In this document: piece after piece, positions 17,377-26,207 of the stretch | How the letters are laid out: each line of letters starts with the position of its first letter | Position numbering within the stretch: the stretch's first letter is position 1 | Source: Vulgatibacter incomptus | GTDB lineage: Bacteria; Myxococcota; Myxococcia; Myxococcales; Vulgatibacteraceae | Direction: 5' to 3' | Length of the DNA: 64,000 nt | Assembly: GCF_001263175.1 (NCBI RefSeq) | Contig: NZ_CP012332.1 | Location: 2,353,501 to 2,417,500 of the forward strand | Notes under the pieces: generated by a model | The model's database searches: none | Told to the model about the DNA's origin: nothing | Seen by the model: the letters and a program-made list of their open reading frames with translations, nothing else | Made by a program: the position numbers and the translations under genes

Positions 17377-19113
17377 GTGCGCGAGACGAGCCTTGATTGC
17401 GTGAAATCAGCATTGCAGCGGCTCGGGGTGGCCGCAATGGCCGCCGCCGGGATCCTGCTGGTCCCATGGGCCGGGCAGGCGAAGGCCAGTACTCCGGTCC
17501 CCCTGGCCCTCGAGATCGATAACGGCGAGGGGAAGCCGATCGATCTGGCGAAGGGTCGGACGTATTACCTGGACACGCTCGATATTCGGGCCGCGATCGG
17601 GGCCTACGCCGACGAGGGGGTCGACGGGCTCAAGTTCCAGGGCGATTTCCGGAACCTCGACTGGCGCGGCGTCTCCAAGGCCGAGCAGGAGTTCGTCCTC
17701 CTGGCCAACGCCGACGGCACCTACACCCGGCGCGCTTTCTACCGCAACGCCGCGTGGATGAACCAGAACGGCTTCATCATGCTCGACCAGGTGGACGCGC
17801 GGGGCCGCGTGACGGGAGAGGGAGCGGTGCTGCTCACCGGCGACTCCGGCTCCCGCTCGATCACGGACGCCTTCTTCATCCGGCGGATGCGGGCGATCCA
17901 GTGGACCTATGACTGCCCGACCGCGACGGATTGCACCGGCGCGCGCAGCTTCGAGGAGGAGGCCCTCGTCGAGCTCCGGAACGCCACCACGCTCGTGGGC
18001 GCCTCCCAGACCTTCAAGCTCCACCCCCAGACCGCGGCAATCCGGGTGACCTGGAGCCAGAACCTCCTCCGCCCCTATTTCGTGCCGATCCGGCAGATCG
18101 ACAAGCCCGCCTACGCCTACGGCTTCCAGATCGGCGTGCAGGCGATCACGCCCGCGCGGAAGGACGGCACCTACGCCGCGGGAACCGACGTCTCGTTCCG
18201 GGTGACCCTCCGTGACGGCGAGGGCAAGGCCCTCCACGCGCCCGGGACGCTCCCGAGCTACATGGACACCGTGCTGAACGAGGACCCCGCCGGGATCCGC
18301 TACTACACCGCGTTCTTCGATCCGACGACGACCTACTACCGCCGCAAGCACCGCGAGCGGATGCTGATGGCACAGATCATCGGACCGGCGCAGAGGATCC
18401 AGCCGATCCGGTCCATCCTCGCCCTGGAAGACTTCCTGCAGCCCGGCACGCAGAACCCCGGTCAGCTTCCGCGAGACGGCGTCTACTCCGAGGTGCAGAC
18501 CCTCCCCCAGGGCTCCGATCTCTTCGGCGGCGCCTTCGACCCCACCGCATACGGCTGGACGGTGCCGGTGAGCGACATCGTCACCTTCCACGTCCCCGCC
18601 GACGCTCCTGCCGGCACGTACTTCGTCACCCTCAAGGGACGCCGCGTGTACATGGGCGAGGACATCCCGGCCACGACGAACGTCCAGATCCAGATCGGGA
18701 CTCCCGTGGTCACCCAGGCCAACCTCGGCGTCGGGAACTGCCAGACCTGTCACACGAACGGCGGCGAGCTCTCGAAGGTGCTGCACGGCAACACCAACGT
18801 CGCGGCCTGCGCCGGCTGCCACGCGCCCCTGAGCTTCGAGCTCGAAGGACCCATCGCGGTTCGCCTCCACTTCATCCACTCGAGGTCGGGACGCCTGAAC
18901 ACGTCGGTGCAGAACTGCTCCACCTGCCACACCTCGGTCGCGAGCATCCAGCGCACGAGCAAGGCCGCGTGCCTCTCCTGCCACACGTCGTACCCTGCGT
19001 GGCACGAGACGCAGTTCGGCAAGATCGAGAGCATGTACGTCGGGGGCGGAGCAGAGTCGTTCGCGAACTGCACCACCTCTTGCCACACGAACCACCCCGG
19101 CAGCCGCCTCTAA
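17377..19113 (+). CDS. multiheme c-type cytochrome (MtrC/OmcA-like arrangement)
   Basis: The 578-residue exported protein has a signal peptide (to about residue 37), a large beta-rich N-terminal region, and a C-terminal heme region. Four CxxCH sites are at Cys455 (CQTCH), Cys478 (CAGCH), Cys514 (CSTCH) and Cys532 (CLSCH). A fifth, atypical CTTSCH (CX3CH) is at Cys565. Free His residues between them (HSRSGRLN, LHFIH, HETQF) can serve as distal ligands. The layout recalls outer-surface cytochromes used for extracellular electron transfer, but heme number is low and the electron partner is unknown. The GTG at 17377 has GAGGAG upstream. It is monocistronic and ends in a strong terminator. Confidence 0.8.
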   Translation: MRETSLDCVKSALQRLGVAAMAAAGILLVPWAGQAKASTPVPLALEIDNGEGKPIDLAKGRTYYLDTLDIRAAIGAYADEGVDGLKFQGDFRNLDWRGVSKAEQEFVLLANADGTYTRRAFYRNAAWMNQNGFIMLDQVDARGRVTGEGAVLLTGDSGSRSITDAFFIRRMRAIQWTYDCPTATDCTGARSFEEEALVELRNATTLVGASQTFKLHPQTAAIRVTWSQNLLRPYFVPIRQIDKPAYAYGFQIGVQAITPARKDGTYAAGTDVSFRVTLRDGEGKALHAPGTLPSYMDTVLNEDPAGIRYYTAFFDPTTTYYRRKHRERMLMAQIIGPAQRIQPIRSILALEDFLQPGTQNPGQLPRDGVYSEVQTLPQGSDLFGGAFDPTAYGWTVPVSDIVTFHVPADAPAGTYFVTLKGRRVYMGEDIPATTNVQIQIGTPVVTQANLGVGNCQTCHTNGGELSKVLHGNTNVAACAGCHAPLSFELEGPIAVRLHFIHSRSGRLNTSVQNCSTCHTSVASIQRTSKAACLSCHTSYPAWHETQFGKIESMYVGGGAESFANCTTSCHTNHPGSRL

Positions 19114-19134
19114 TCCAACAAATCGAAAATCCAT

Positions 19135-19163
19135 GAAGCGCGCCCGACCCACGGGCGCGCTTC
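19135..19163 (+). terminator. strong terminator after the multiheme cytochrome gene
   Basis: GAAGCGCGCCCG (19135..19146) and CGGGCGCGCTTC (19152..19163) form a perfect 12-bp stem with a 5-base loop, followed by TTCATCA. It separates the cytochrome from the FIST gene and overlaps an upstream ATG (19133), which argues for the later FIST start. Confidence 0.85.
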
Positions 19164-19183
19164 TTCATCATCCGAGAGAAAAA

Positions 19184-20341
19184 ATGGCTCAGGTCAGTCT
19201 CCACAGGGCGCGGACCACGATCGTCGACGCCGAAGCGGCGGCAGAAGATCTCCTCCAGCAGCTCGGCTCCGCACAGCCCAAGCTCGTGGTCTTCTTCTCC
19301 GACCGGGATCGGGATCAGGTCGCGCTGAACCGGGCGATCCGGAAGCGTCTCGCCGCCGGCGTGCGAGTGGTGGGCGCGACCTCCGCAGGTGAGGTGGACA
19401 ACGAGGGATTTCACACCGGGAGCGTGGTGCTCTCCGCCCTCTCCGGCGACTTCGAGGTCGGCATCGGCCTGGGCGCCGGCCTGAGCCACGACGCGGTCGA
19501 GGCGGGTGCCCGCGCGGTGAGCCACGCTTGCGACGAGCTCGGGATCCGGCCGCACCAGCTCGACTCCCGGCGGCACGTCGGCCTCGTCATCGACGACGGC
19601 TTCCGCTACAAGAAGGAGGAGCTCCTCCTCGGTGTGCTCGACCGGAACCAGTCGCTGATCCTCGTTGGCGGCGGTGCCTCGGATTCCAACGACAGCCGCC
19701 AGTCCGCGATCCTCCACGTGGACGGCGAGGTCGCCACCGACGCGGCGATCGTCGCGCTCATCCAGACGGACGCGCCCTGGGCCGCCCTTCGCTCGCATTG
19801 GTACCAGCCGACCGGCGACACGGTGCGGATCACCAAGGTGGACGACACGGCCACCCGGATCCTCGAGATCGACGGCAAGCCCGCCGCCAAGCGCTACGCC
19901 GACATCCTCGGCGTGACGCCCGACGATCTCGAGTTCGGCAAGCCCAACGGCTTCGCCGCCCGGCCGCTCGCGATGAAGGTCGGCCGCGAGCACTTCATCC
20001 GCGCCCCCTGGAAGGTGATGGATGACGGCTCGATCCTCTGCGCCAACCTCCTTCAGGAGGACTCCGACCTCGAGCTGATGCGGATGAGCGACATCGTGGA
20101 GAGCACCCGCCGCTTCTTCGAGGAGGAGGTGCCGCAGCGTGTGAAGTCGCCTCAGGCGGCGCTGCTCTTCCACTGCGCCGGACGCGCCTGGTTCGCCGAG
20201 TCGATGGGCAAGACCCCTGCCCTCGCGAAGACTTTCGCCTCGGCTCCTCCTGCCGTCGGCCTCCACTGCCACTTCGAGATCTTCTCGGGCTTCCACATCA
20301 ACACCACCCTCACGGCCCTGGTCTTCGGAGCGAACGATTGA
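19184..20341 (+). CDS. FIST domain sensory protein
   Basis: The 385-residue soluble protein has FIST N and C domains. Signatures include LVVFFSDRDRDQVALNRAIRKRL, VVGATSAGEVDNEGFHTGSVVLSALSG, LILVGGGASDS and the C-terminal ALLFHCAGRAWF and GLHCHFEIFSGFHINTTL. FIST modules are thought to bind small ligands, possibly amino acids, and usually sit beside signalling genes. The ATG at 19184 follows a GAGAG stretch; the earlier ATG at 19133 lies inside the terminator of the preceding gene. Its stop (20339..20341) overlaps the TTG start of the downstream histidine kinase, so sensor and kinase are made together and probably act in one pathway. Confidence 0.88.
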   Translation: MAQVSLHRARTTIVDAEAAAEDLLQQLGSAQPKLVVFFSDRDRDQVALNRAIRKRLAAGVRVVGATSAGEVDNEGFHTGSVVLSALSGDFEVGIGLGAGLSHDAVEAGARAVSHACDELGIRPHQLDSRRHVGLVIDDGFRYKKEELLLGVLDRNQSLILVGGGASDSNDSRQSAILHVDGEVATDAAIVALIQTDAPWAALRSHWYQPTGDTVRITKVDDTATRILEIDGKPAAKRYADILGVTPDDLEFGKPNGFAARPLAMKVGREHFIRAPWKVMDDGSILCANLLQEDSDLELMRMSDIVESTRRFFEEEVPQRVKSPQAALLFHCAGRAWFAESMGKTPALAKTFASAPPAVGLHCHFEIFSGFHINTTLTALVFGAND

Positions 20342-22425
20342 GCAATCTCGCTGCGATGGAGGCCGAGCTCGTCGACTTGCGCCGCAAGGTCTGGCTCTAC
20401 GAGAACATCGTCGACAACCTGCCCTTCGTCCTCTTCGTGAAGGATGCGAAGGAGCTACGGCTCGAGATCGTCAACGAGACGTTCGCGAGCGCGTTCAACA
20501 CGACCAAGGAGACCCTCCTCGGGAAGCTCGATCACGATTACTTCCCGGCCGAACAGGCGGAGTCCTTCGTCGAGATCGATCGCGAGGTGCTGGCGCGCAA
20601 GGCGGCGCAGACCTTCGAGGAGGTCGCCAGGACCGGCGTCGGCGAGGGCGAGAACCGGATCTATTCGACCCGGAAGGTCCCGCTCCTGGACGAGAACGGA
20701 GAGGCCACCTATCTCCTCGGAGTGACGGAGGACATCACGGTTCGTCGCGCCGGTGAGGACGAGCTCCGTGCGTCGAAGATCAAACTCGAGGAGCAGCTCC
20801 GCGAGATCGAGCGCAACCGCGCCGTCTCCGCGCGCTCCCTCGCCAGCTACCAGAACCGCGCCCTGCAGATGGAGATCATCCGTCAGCAGAACGAGGATCT
20901 GGACAAGCTCGCGATCGACCTCGCCTCCGCCAAGCGCGTGGCCGAGGAGAACGCCCGGGAGCTCGAGACCGCCGCGCGGCTGAAGAGCGAGTTCCTCGCC
21001 AACTTCTCCCACGAGATCCGCACGCCGCTGAACGGCATCCTCGGCTACTGCGAGCTCCTCGGACGAGAGGAGGGATCCCGCCTCACGCCCCATGGCCGCC
21101 GCGATCTCAACGTGATCAAGGCCAACGCCCGGACGCTCCTCGCGCTCATCAACGACATCCTCGATCTCTCGAAGATCGAGGCCGGTCACATGGAGACGGT
21201 GCAGGAGACGGTGGACCTCGAGTCGATGGCCGGCGAGTGCGCCGCCACCGTGCAGGAGTACCTGAAGGGCAAGAACGTCCTGCTCTCGCACAAGGTCGAT
21301 CCCAGGGCGCACGCCATCCGCTCGGACGGCCTCAAGCTCCGGCAGGTGATGCTCAACCTCCTCTCCAACGCCGCCAAGTTCACCGACGAGGGCGAGATCG
21401 TCCTCGACGTCCAGGCGGAAGGGAGCGGGATCGTCATCACCGTCGAGGACACCGGTAGCGGGATCCCGCCGGATCAGCTCGGCGCGATCTTCGAGAAGTT
21501 CCGCCAGGTGGACGGCACCAGCACCCGGATGAAGGGCGGCACCGGCCTGGGACTCGCGATCGTGAAGGAGCTCTCCCGCCTCCTCGGCGGAAGCATCGAC
21601 GTCGCCAGCGTCCACGGCAGGGGCTCCACCTTCACCGTGCGCCTGCCCGGCGTCCTCGAGGGCGTCGAGGTCCATACGCCCGCGGCCCCGGCTCACGGCG
21701 AGGAGAGCACCATCAGGCACCGGGTGCTGGTCGTCGATGACGACCCCCTCGTGCACCAGCTCCTCCGCAGCGACCTCGAGGCCGAGGGCTTCGACGTCCT
21801 CCTCGCCATGGACGGCGTGGAGGCCCTCTCCGTCGCCCGGCAGCAGACGGTCTCGGCCATCGTCCTCGACATCCACCTGCCCAAGCTCGACGGCTGGCAG
21901 GTGCTCTCCGCCCTCAAGTCCGATCCGGCCCTCTCCCGGATCCCGGTGGTGCTCCTCTCGGTCGAGGAGCAGCGCGCCAAGGGCTTCTCCCTCGGCGCCT
22001 GCGAGTACCTCGTGAAGCCGGTGGAGCCGGAGCGCCTCCTCTCCGTGGTGAACAAGGCGATCCAGCCCCAGGCTGGAGAGGTCCTCGTCGTCGACGACGA
22101 CGCGATGACCCGGCAGATGGTCTCGCGGTCGCTGCGCCACGCCGGCTTCTCCACCGTGGAGGCGGCCAACGGAGACGAGGCCCTGCTCCGGATGCGCATC
22201 GCCAAGCCCGCGCTCCTGATGCTCGACCTCGCCATGCCCGGCATGGACGGCTTCGAGGTCCTACGGCGCATCCGCGCCGAAGGCAGCGAGATCCCCGTGG
22301 TGGTCCTCACCGGCAAGACCCTCGACGAGCAGGAGAGGCGCCTGCTCCAGGAGGGGATGGCCGGCGTCGTCCAGAAGGGGGCATCGCCCTCGACAAGGTG
22401 GTGGCCGAGGCCAAACGGCTCGTGA
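20338..22425 (+). CDS. PAS hybrid histidine kinase, copy 1, frameshifted before its last receiver domain
   Basis: The 695-residue product has a PAS-type sensor (about 20 to 137), a coiled coil (142 to 215), HisKA with H225 (FSHEIRTPLNG), and HATPase_c (LRQVMLNLLSNAAKF, DTGSGIPPD, GGTGLGLAIVK). Two receivers follow (RVLVVDDDPLVHQLL with VLDIHLP; EVLVVDDDAMTRQMV with LDLAMPG). The paralogue at 23373 continues into a third receiver. Here a run of five Gs near 22376..22381, where the paralogue has six, shifts the frame and ends the protein after 19 foreign residues. The TTG start overlaps the FIST stop (TTGA) and has CGGAG nine bases upstream; the ATG at 20356 lacks such a site. Truncation, slippage or a base-calling error are all possible. 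Confidence 0.85.
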   Translation: MSNLAAMEAELVDLRRKVWLYENIVDNLPFVLFVKDAKELRLEIVNETFASAFNTTKETLLGKLDHDYFPAEQAESFVEIDREVLARKAAQTFEEVARTGVGEGENRIYSTRKVPLLDENGEATYLLGVTEDITVRRAGEDELRASKIKLEEQLREIERNRAVSARSLASYQNRALQMEIIRQQNEDLDKLAIDLASAKRVAEENARELETAARLKSEFLANFSHEIRTPLNGILGYCELLGREEGSRLTPHGRRDLNVIKANARTLLALINDILDLSKIEAGHMETVQETVDLESMAGECAATVQEYLKGKNVLLSHKVDPRAHAIRSDGLKLRQVMLNLLSNAAKFTDEGEIVLDVQAEGSGIVITVEDTGSGIPPDQLGAIFEKFRQVDGTSTRMKGGTGLGLAIVKELSRLLGGSIDVASVHGRGSTFTVRLPGVLEGVEVHTPAAPAHGEESTIRHRVLVVDDDPLVHQLLRSDLEAEGFDVLLAMDGVEALSVARQQTVSAIVLDIHLPKLDGWQVLSALKSDPALSRIPVVLLSVEEQRAKGFSLGACEYLVKPVEPERLLSVVNKAIQPQAGEVLVVDDDAMTRQMVSRSLRHAGFSTVEAANGDEALLRMRIAKPALLMLDLAMPGMDGFEVLRRIRAEGSEIPVVVLTGKTLDEQERRLLQEGMAGVVQKGASPSTRWWPRPNGS

Positions 22426-23174
22426 TGGATCACCGCGACCAGGCGGCGACGAAGCTCCCCCGCGTCCTCTACGTGGAAGACTCCCCGCAGAACCGCGACG
22501 TGGTCCGCCGCTACCTCCACGGCCTCTTCGACGTGATCGAGGCAGAGGACGGAGAGCACGGCCTCGAGAGGGCCGCGAGCGATTCCCCCGAGCTGATCCT
22601 CATGGATCTCTCCCTCCCCCGCCTCGACGGCTGGGAGGCGACCCGCCGGCTCAAGGCGAACCAGGCCCTCGCCGGCATTCCGGTGATCGCCCTCACCGCC
22701 CACGCCAGCCGCGAGGATCAGGTCCGCGCCCGCTCCGCCGGATGCGACGACTTCCTCACCAAGCCGGTGGACTGCGATCTCCTGATCGGCACGATCCGCC
22801 GGCACCTCAACGGGAAGGCCAATGTCTGAGACGATCAAGGTCGTGGTGATCGACGACGATCCGCTCCAGCTCGAGCTGGTCTCGAGGCTGATCGGGCCCC
22901 TCGGCTTCGAGGTGATCACCATCGAGTCGCCGATCGGCGCGACGAACATCGTGCGCCGCGCGGCGCCCGACGTCGTGCTCCTCGACGTGAACATCCCCAC
23001 GCTTCCTGGCGAGCAGCTCATGGAGCTAATGCGGAACCACGCGCCCAAGCACACCAAGTTCGCGTTCTACTCCTCCGCCGATGAGCTCGAGCTGCGCCGC
23101 CTGGCCATGGCGGTGGGCGCCGACGGATGGATTCAGAAGACCGTCCCCGTCGACGAGCTGGTGAGGAAGCTGCG
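20770..23174 (+). repeat. tandem duplication, left copy (kinase core plus receiver gene)
   Basis: From the end of the PAS domain to near the end of the single-domain receiver, this stretch repeats at 23802..26207 with a constant offset of 3032 bases, becoming 3033 after a one-base loss near 22380. Differences seen by eye are sparse and mostly at third codon positions. The PAS-coding parts before it are clearly divergent. Confidence 0.9.
22398..22829 (+). CDS. receiver domain fragment, frameshifted C-terminal part of kinase copy 1
   Basis: The frame encodes residues equivalent to the third receiver domain of the intact paralogue: RVLYVEDSPQNRDVVRR, acidic pocket E-D, phospho-acceptor Asp in LMDLSLPRLDGWEA, Thr in ALTAHAS and Lys in FLTKPVD. 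It overlaps the truncated kinase frame by 28 bases. The GTG at 22398 has no clear ribosome site, so independent translation is doubtful. Expression could come from -1 slippage on the G-run or, if the missing base is a sequencing error, as part of one 829-residue kinase. The domain itself looks intact and unmutated. Confidence 0.7.
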   Translation: MVAEAKRLVMDHRDQAATKLPRVLYVEDSPQNRDVVRRYLHGLFDVIEAEDGEHGLERAASDSPELILMDLSLPRLDGWEATRRLKANQALAGIPVIALTAHASREDQVRARSAGCDDFLTKPVDCDLLIGTIRRHLNGKANV

Positions 23175-23211
23175 TGCCCTGGTCGCCGGGGAGAAGACTG
23201 CGATCGCCTGA
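22822..23211 (+). CDS. single-domain response regulator, copy 1
   Basis: The 129-residue protein is a bare receiver domain: VVVIDDDPLQLEL supplies the acidic pocket, VVLLDVNIPTLPGEQ the phospho-acceptor Asp, FAFYSSAD the switch Ser/Thr and IQKTVPVDELV the Lys. It has no output domain, so it likely acts as a phosphate shuttle or through protein contacts (CheY- or Spo0F-like). The start overlaps the end of the kinase frame (ATGTCTGA at 22822), so it is translationally coupled. A second, nearly identical copy lies at 25855; only the last dozen residues differ (ALVAGEKTAIA here). Confidence 0.88.
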   Translation: MSETIKVVVIDDDPLQLELVSRLIGPLGFEVITIESPIGATNIVRRAAPDVVLLDVNIPTLPGEQLMELMRNHAPKHTKFAFYSSADELELRRLAMAVGADGWIQKTVPVDELVRKLRALVAGEKTAIA

Positions 23212-23268
23212 CGAGCGCGGACGATCCGATCGCGCCGCCTGCGCGCTTCGCCGCTCGATTTGATTCAC

Positions 23269-23300
23269 GGGGCGGATCCGGACCTCTCCGGGTCCGCCCC
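23269..23300 (+). terminator. terminator between the two kinase units
   Basis: GGGGCGGATCCGG (23269..23281) pairs with CCGGGTCCGCCCC (23288..23300) with one G-T wobble and a 6-base loop, followed by GCGCTTGTGT. It suggests that the second kinase unit is transcribed separately. Confidence 0.6.
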
Positions 23301-23372
23301 GCGCTTGTGTCGCGAGTCACGCTGGGACGACCGCGCGAGTGCATCACGTGTCAGTAGTCTTGGAGAGAATGG

Positions 23373-25862
23373 ATGAACGCGAAACCGATGAGTGACACGG
23401 AAGTCGACGAGCTGCGCCGCAAGGTCTGGCTCTACGAGAAGATCTTCGACACCTTCCCCTTCTTCCTCTACGTGAAGGACCCGGAGGAGCTGCGGATCCA
23501 GGTTGCCAACAAGACCTGGGCCGACGCCTTCGGGACCACGAAGGAGGCTCTCCTCGGGCAGACCGACTACGCCTACTTCCCGAAGGAGCACGCGGACGCG
23601 ACGGTCGCGTTCGATCGGGAGGTGCTCGCCAGCGGTGAGGCCCGCTCCATCGAGGAGGTCAAGCGGGCGGGCGACGAAGGGGAGGATCGCTGGTACCTGA
23701 CGCGCAAGACCCTCCTGCGGGACGACGACGGCAACGTCGTTTGTCTGCTCGGCGCGACCGAGGACATCACGGCGAAGCGGGTCGCGGAGGAGGAGCTTCG
23801 CGCCTCGAAGATCAAGCTCGAGGAGCAGCTCCGCGAGATCGAGCGCAACCGCGCCGTCTCCGCGCGATCGCTGGCCAGCTATCAGAACCGCGCCCTGCAG
23901 ATGGAGATCATCCGTCAGCAGAACGAGGATCTCGACAAGCTCGCGATCGACCTCGCCTCCGCCAAGCGCGTGGCCGAGGAGAACGCCCGGGAGCTCGAGA
24001 CCGCCGCGCGGCTGAAGAGCGAGTTCCTCGCCAACTTCTCCCACGAGATCCGCACGCCGCTGAACGGCATCCTCGGCTACTGCGAGCTCCTCGGACGAGA
24101 GGAGGGATCCCGCCTCACGCCCCACGGCCGCCGCGATCTCAACGTGATCAAGGCCAACGCCCGCACGCTCCTCGCGCTCATCAACGACATCCTCGATCTC
24201 TCGAAGATCGAGGCCGGTCACATGGAGACGGTGCAGGAGACGGTGGACCTCGAGTCGATGGCCGGCGAGTGCGCCGCCACCGTGCAGGAGTACCTGAAGG
24301 GCAAGAACGTCCTGCTCTCGCACAAGGTCGATCCCAGGGCGCACGCCATCCGCTCGGACGGCCTCAAGCTCCGGCAGGTGATGCTCAACCTCCTCTCCAA
24401 CGCCGCCAAGTTCACCGACGAGGGCGAGATCGTCCTCGACGTCCAGGCGGAAGGGAGCGGGATCGTCATCACCGTCGAGGACACCGGAAGCGGGATCCCG
24501 CCGGATCAGCTCGGCGCGATCTTCGAGAAGTTCCGCCAGGTGGACGGCACCAGCACCCGGATGAAGGGCGGCACCGGCCTGGGACTCGCGATCGTGAAGG
24601 AGCTCTCCCACCTCCTCGGCGGAAGCATCGACGTCGCCAGCGTCCACGGCAGGGGCTCCACCTTCACCGTGCGCCTGCCCGGCGTCCTCGAGGGCGTCGA
24701 GGTCCATACGCCCGCGGCTCCGGCTCACGGTGAGGAGAGCACCATCAGGCACCGGGTGCTGGTCGTCGACGACGACCCCCTCGTGCACCAGCTCCTCCGC
24801 AGCGACCTCGAGGCCGAGGGCTTCGACGTCCTCCTCGCCATGGACGGCGTGGAGGCCCTCTCCGTCGCCCGGCAGCAGACGGTCTCGGCCATCGTCCTCG
24901 ACATCCACCTGCCCAAGCTCGACGGCTGGCAGGTGCTCTCCGCCCTCAAGTCCGATCCGGCTCTCGCCAGGATCCCGGTGGTGCTCCTCTCGGTCGAGGA
25001 GCAGCGCGCCAAGGGCTTCTCTCTCGGCGCCTGCGAGTACCTCGTGAAGCCGGTGGAGCCGGAGCGCCTCCTCTCCGTGGTGAACAAGGCGATCCAGCCC
25101 CAGGCTGGCGAGGTCCTCGTCGTCGACGACGACGCGATGACCCGGCAGATGGTCTCCCGATCCCTGCGCCACGCCGGCTTCTCCACCGTGGAGGCGGCCA
25201 ACGGAGACGAGGCCCTGCTCCGGATGCGCATCGCCAAGCCGGCGCTCCTGATGCTCGACCTCGCCATGCCCGGCATGGACGGCTTCGAGGTCCTACGGCG
25301 CATCCGCGCCGAGGGCAGCGAGATCCCCGTGGTGGTCCTCACCGGCAAGACCCTCGACGAGCAGGACAAGCGCCTGCTCCAGGAGGGGATGGCCGGCGTC
25401 GTCCAGAAGGGGGGCATCGCCCTCGACAAGGTGGTGGCCGAGGCCAAACGGCTCGTGATGGATCACCGCGACCAGGCGGCGACGAAGCTCCCCCGCATCC
25501 TCTACGTGGAAGATTCCCCGCAGAACCGCGACGTGGTCCGCCGCTACCTCCACGGCCTCTTCGACGTGATCGAGGCCGAGGACGGAGAGCACGGCCTCGA
25601 GAGGGCCGCGAGCGATTCCCCCGAGCTGATCCTCATGGATCTCTCCCTCCCCCGACTCGACGGCTGGGAGGCGACCCGCCGGCTCAAGGCGAACCAGGCG
25701 CTGGCCGGCATTCCGGTGATCGCCCTCACCGCCCACGCCAGCCGCGAGGATCAGGTCCGCGCCCGCTCCGCCGGATGCGACGACTTCCTCACCAAGCCGG
25801 TGGACTGCGACCTCCTGATCGGCACGATCCGCCGGCACCTCAACGGGAAGGCCAATGTCTGA
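23373..25862 (+). CDS. PAS hybrid histidine kinase, copy 2 (intact, three receiver domains)
   Basis: The 829-residue cytoplasmic kinase has PAS (about 18 to 137), a coiled coil, HisKA with H224 (FSHEIRTPLNG), HATPase_c, and three receivers. The receivers start near VLVVDDDPLVHQ, EVLVVDDDAMTRQ and ILYVEDSPQNRD, with acceptor Asp in VLDIHLP, LDLAMPG and LMDLSLP. There is no membrane segment. From residue 141 on it is almost identical to copy 1, while the PAS domain (RIQVANKTWADAFGTTKEALLG) is divergent, so the two kinases should read different signals and feed similar outputs. The ATG at 23373 has GGAGAG six bases upstream. The start of the following receiver gene overlaps its stop. Confidence 0.93.
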   Translation: MNAKPMSDTEVDELRRKVWLYEKIFDTFPFFLYVKDPEELRIQVANKTWADAFGTTKEALLGQTDYAYFPKEHADATVAFDREVLASGEARSIEEVKRAGDEGEDRWYLTRKTLLRDDDGNVVCLLGATEDITAKRVAEEELRASKIKLEEQLREIERNRAVSARSLASYQNRALQMEIIRQQNEDLDKLAIDLASAKRVAEENARELETAARLKSEFLANFSHEIRTPLNGILGYCELLGREEGSRLTPHGRRDLNVIKANARTLLALINDILDLSKIEAGHMETVQETVDLESMAGECAATVQEYLKGKNVLLSHKVDPRAHAIRSDGLKLRQVMLNLLSNAAKFTDEGEIVLDVQAEGSGIVITVEDTGSGIPPDQLGAIFEKFRQVDGTSTRMKGGTGLGLAIVKELSHLLGGSIDVASVHGRGSTFTVRLPGVLEGVEVHTPAAPAHGEESTIRHRVLVVDDDPLVHQLLRSDLEAEGFDVLLAMDGVEALSVARQQTVSAIVLDIHLPKLDGWQVLSALKSDPALARIPVVLLSVEEQRAKGFSLGACEYLVKPVEPERLLSVVNKAIQPQAGEVLVVDDDAMTRQMVSRSLRHAGFSTVEAANGDEALLRMRIAKPALLMLDLAMPGMDGFEVLRRIRAEGSEIPVVVLTGKTLDEQDKRLLQEGMAGVVQKGGIALDKVVAEAKRLVMDHRDQAATKLPRILYVEDSPQNRDVVRRYLHGLFDVIEAEDGEHGLERAASDSPELILMDLSLPRLDGWEATRRLKANQALAGIPVIALTAHASREDQVRARSAGCDDFLTKPVDCDLLIGTIRRHLNGKANV

Positions 25863-26207
25863 GACGATCAAGGTCGTGGTGATCGACGACGATCCGCTCC
25901 AGCTCGAGCTGGTCTCGAGGCTGATCGGGCCCCTCGGCTTCGAGGTGATCACCATCGAGTCGCCGATCGGCGCCACGAACATCGTGCGCCGTGCGGCGCC
26001 CGACGTCGTTCTGCTCGACGTGAACATCCCCACGCTTCCGGGCGAGCAGCTCATGGAGCTGATGCGGAACCACGCGCCCAAGCACACGAAGTTCGCGTTC
26101 TACTCCTCCGCCGACGAGCTCGAGCTGCGCCGCCTGGCCATGGCGGTAGGCGCCGACGGATGGATCCAGAAGACCGTCCCCGTCGACGAGCTGGTGAGGA
26201 AGCTGCG
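23802..26207 (+). repeat. tandem duplication, right copy
   Basis: Right copy of the kinase-core plus receiver duplication (left copy 20770..23174). It retains six Gs at the run where the left copy has five, keeping the kinase frame open. Confidence 0.9.

Noticed and set aside
20455-25172. Long minus-strand frames opposite the two kinases (561 and 635 codons)
   Set aside because: They repeat with the kinase duplication and only reflect its codon bias.
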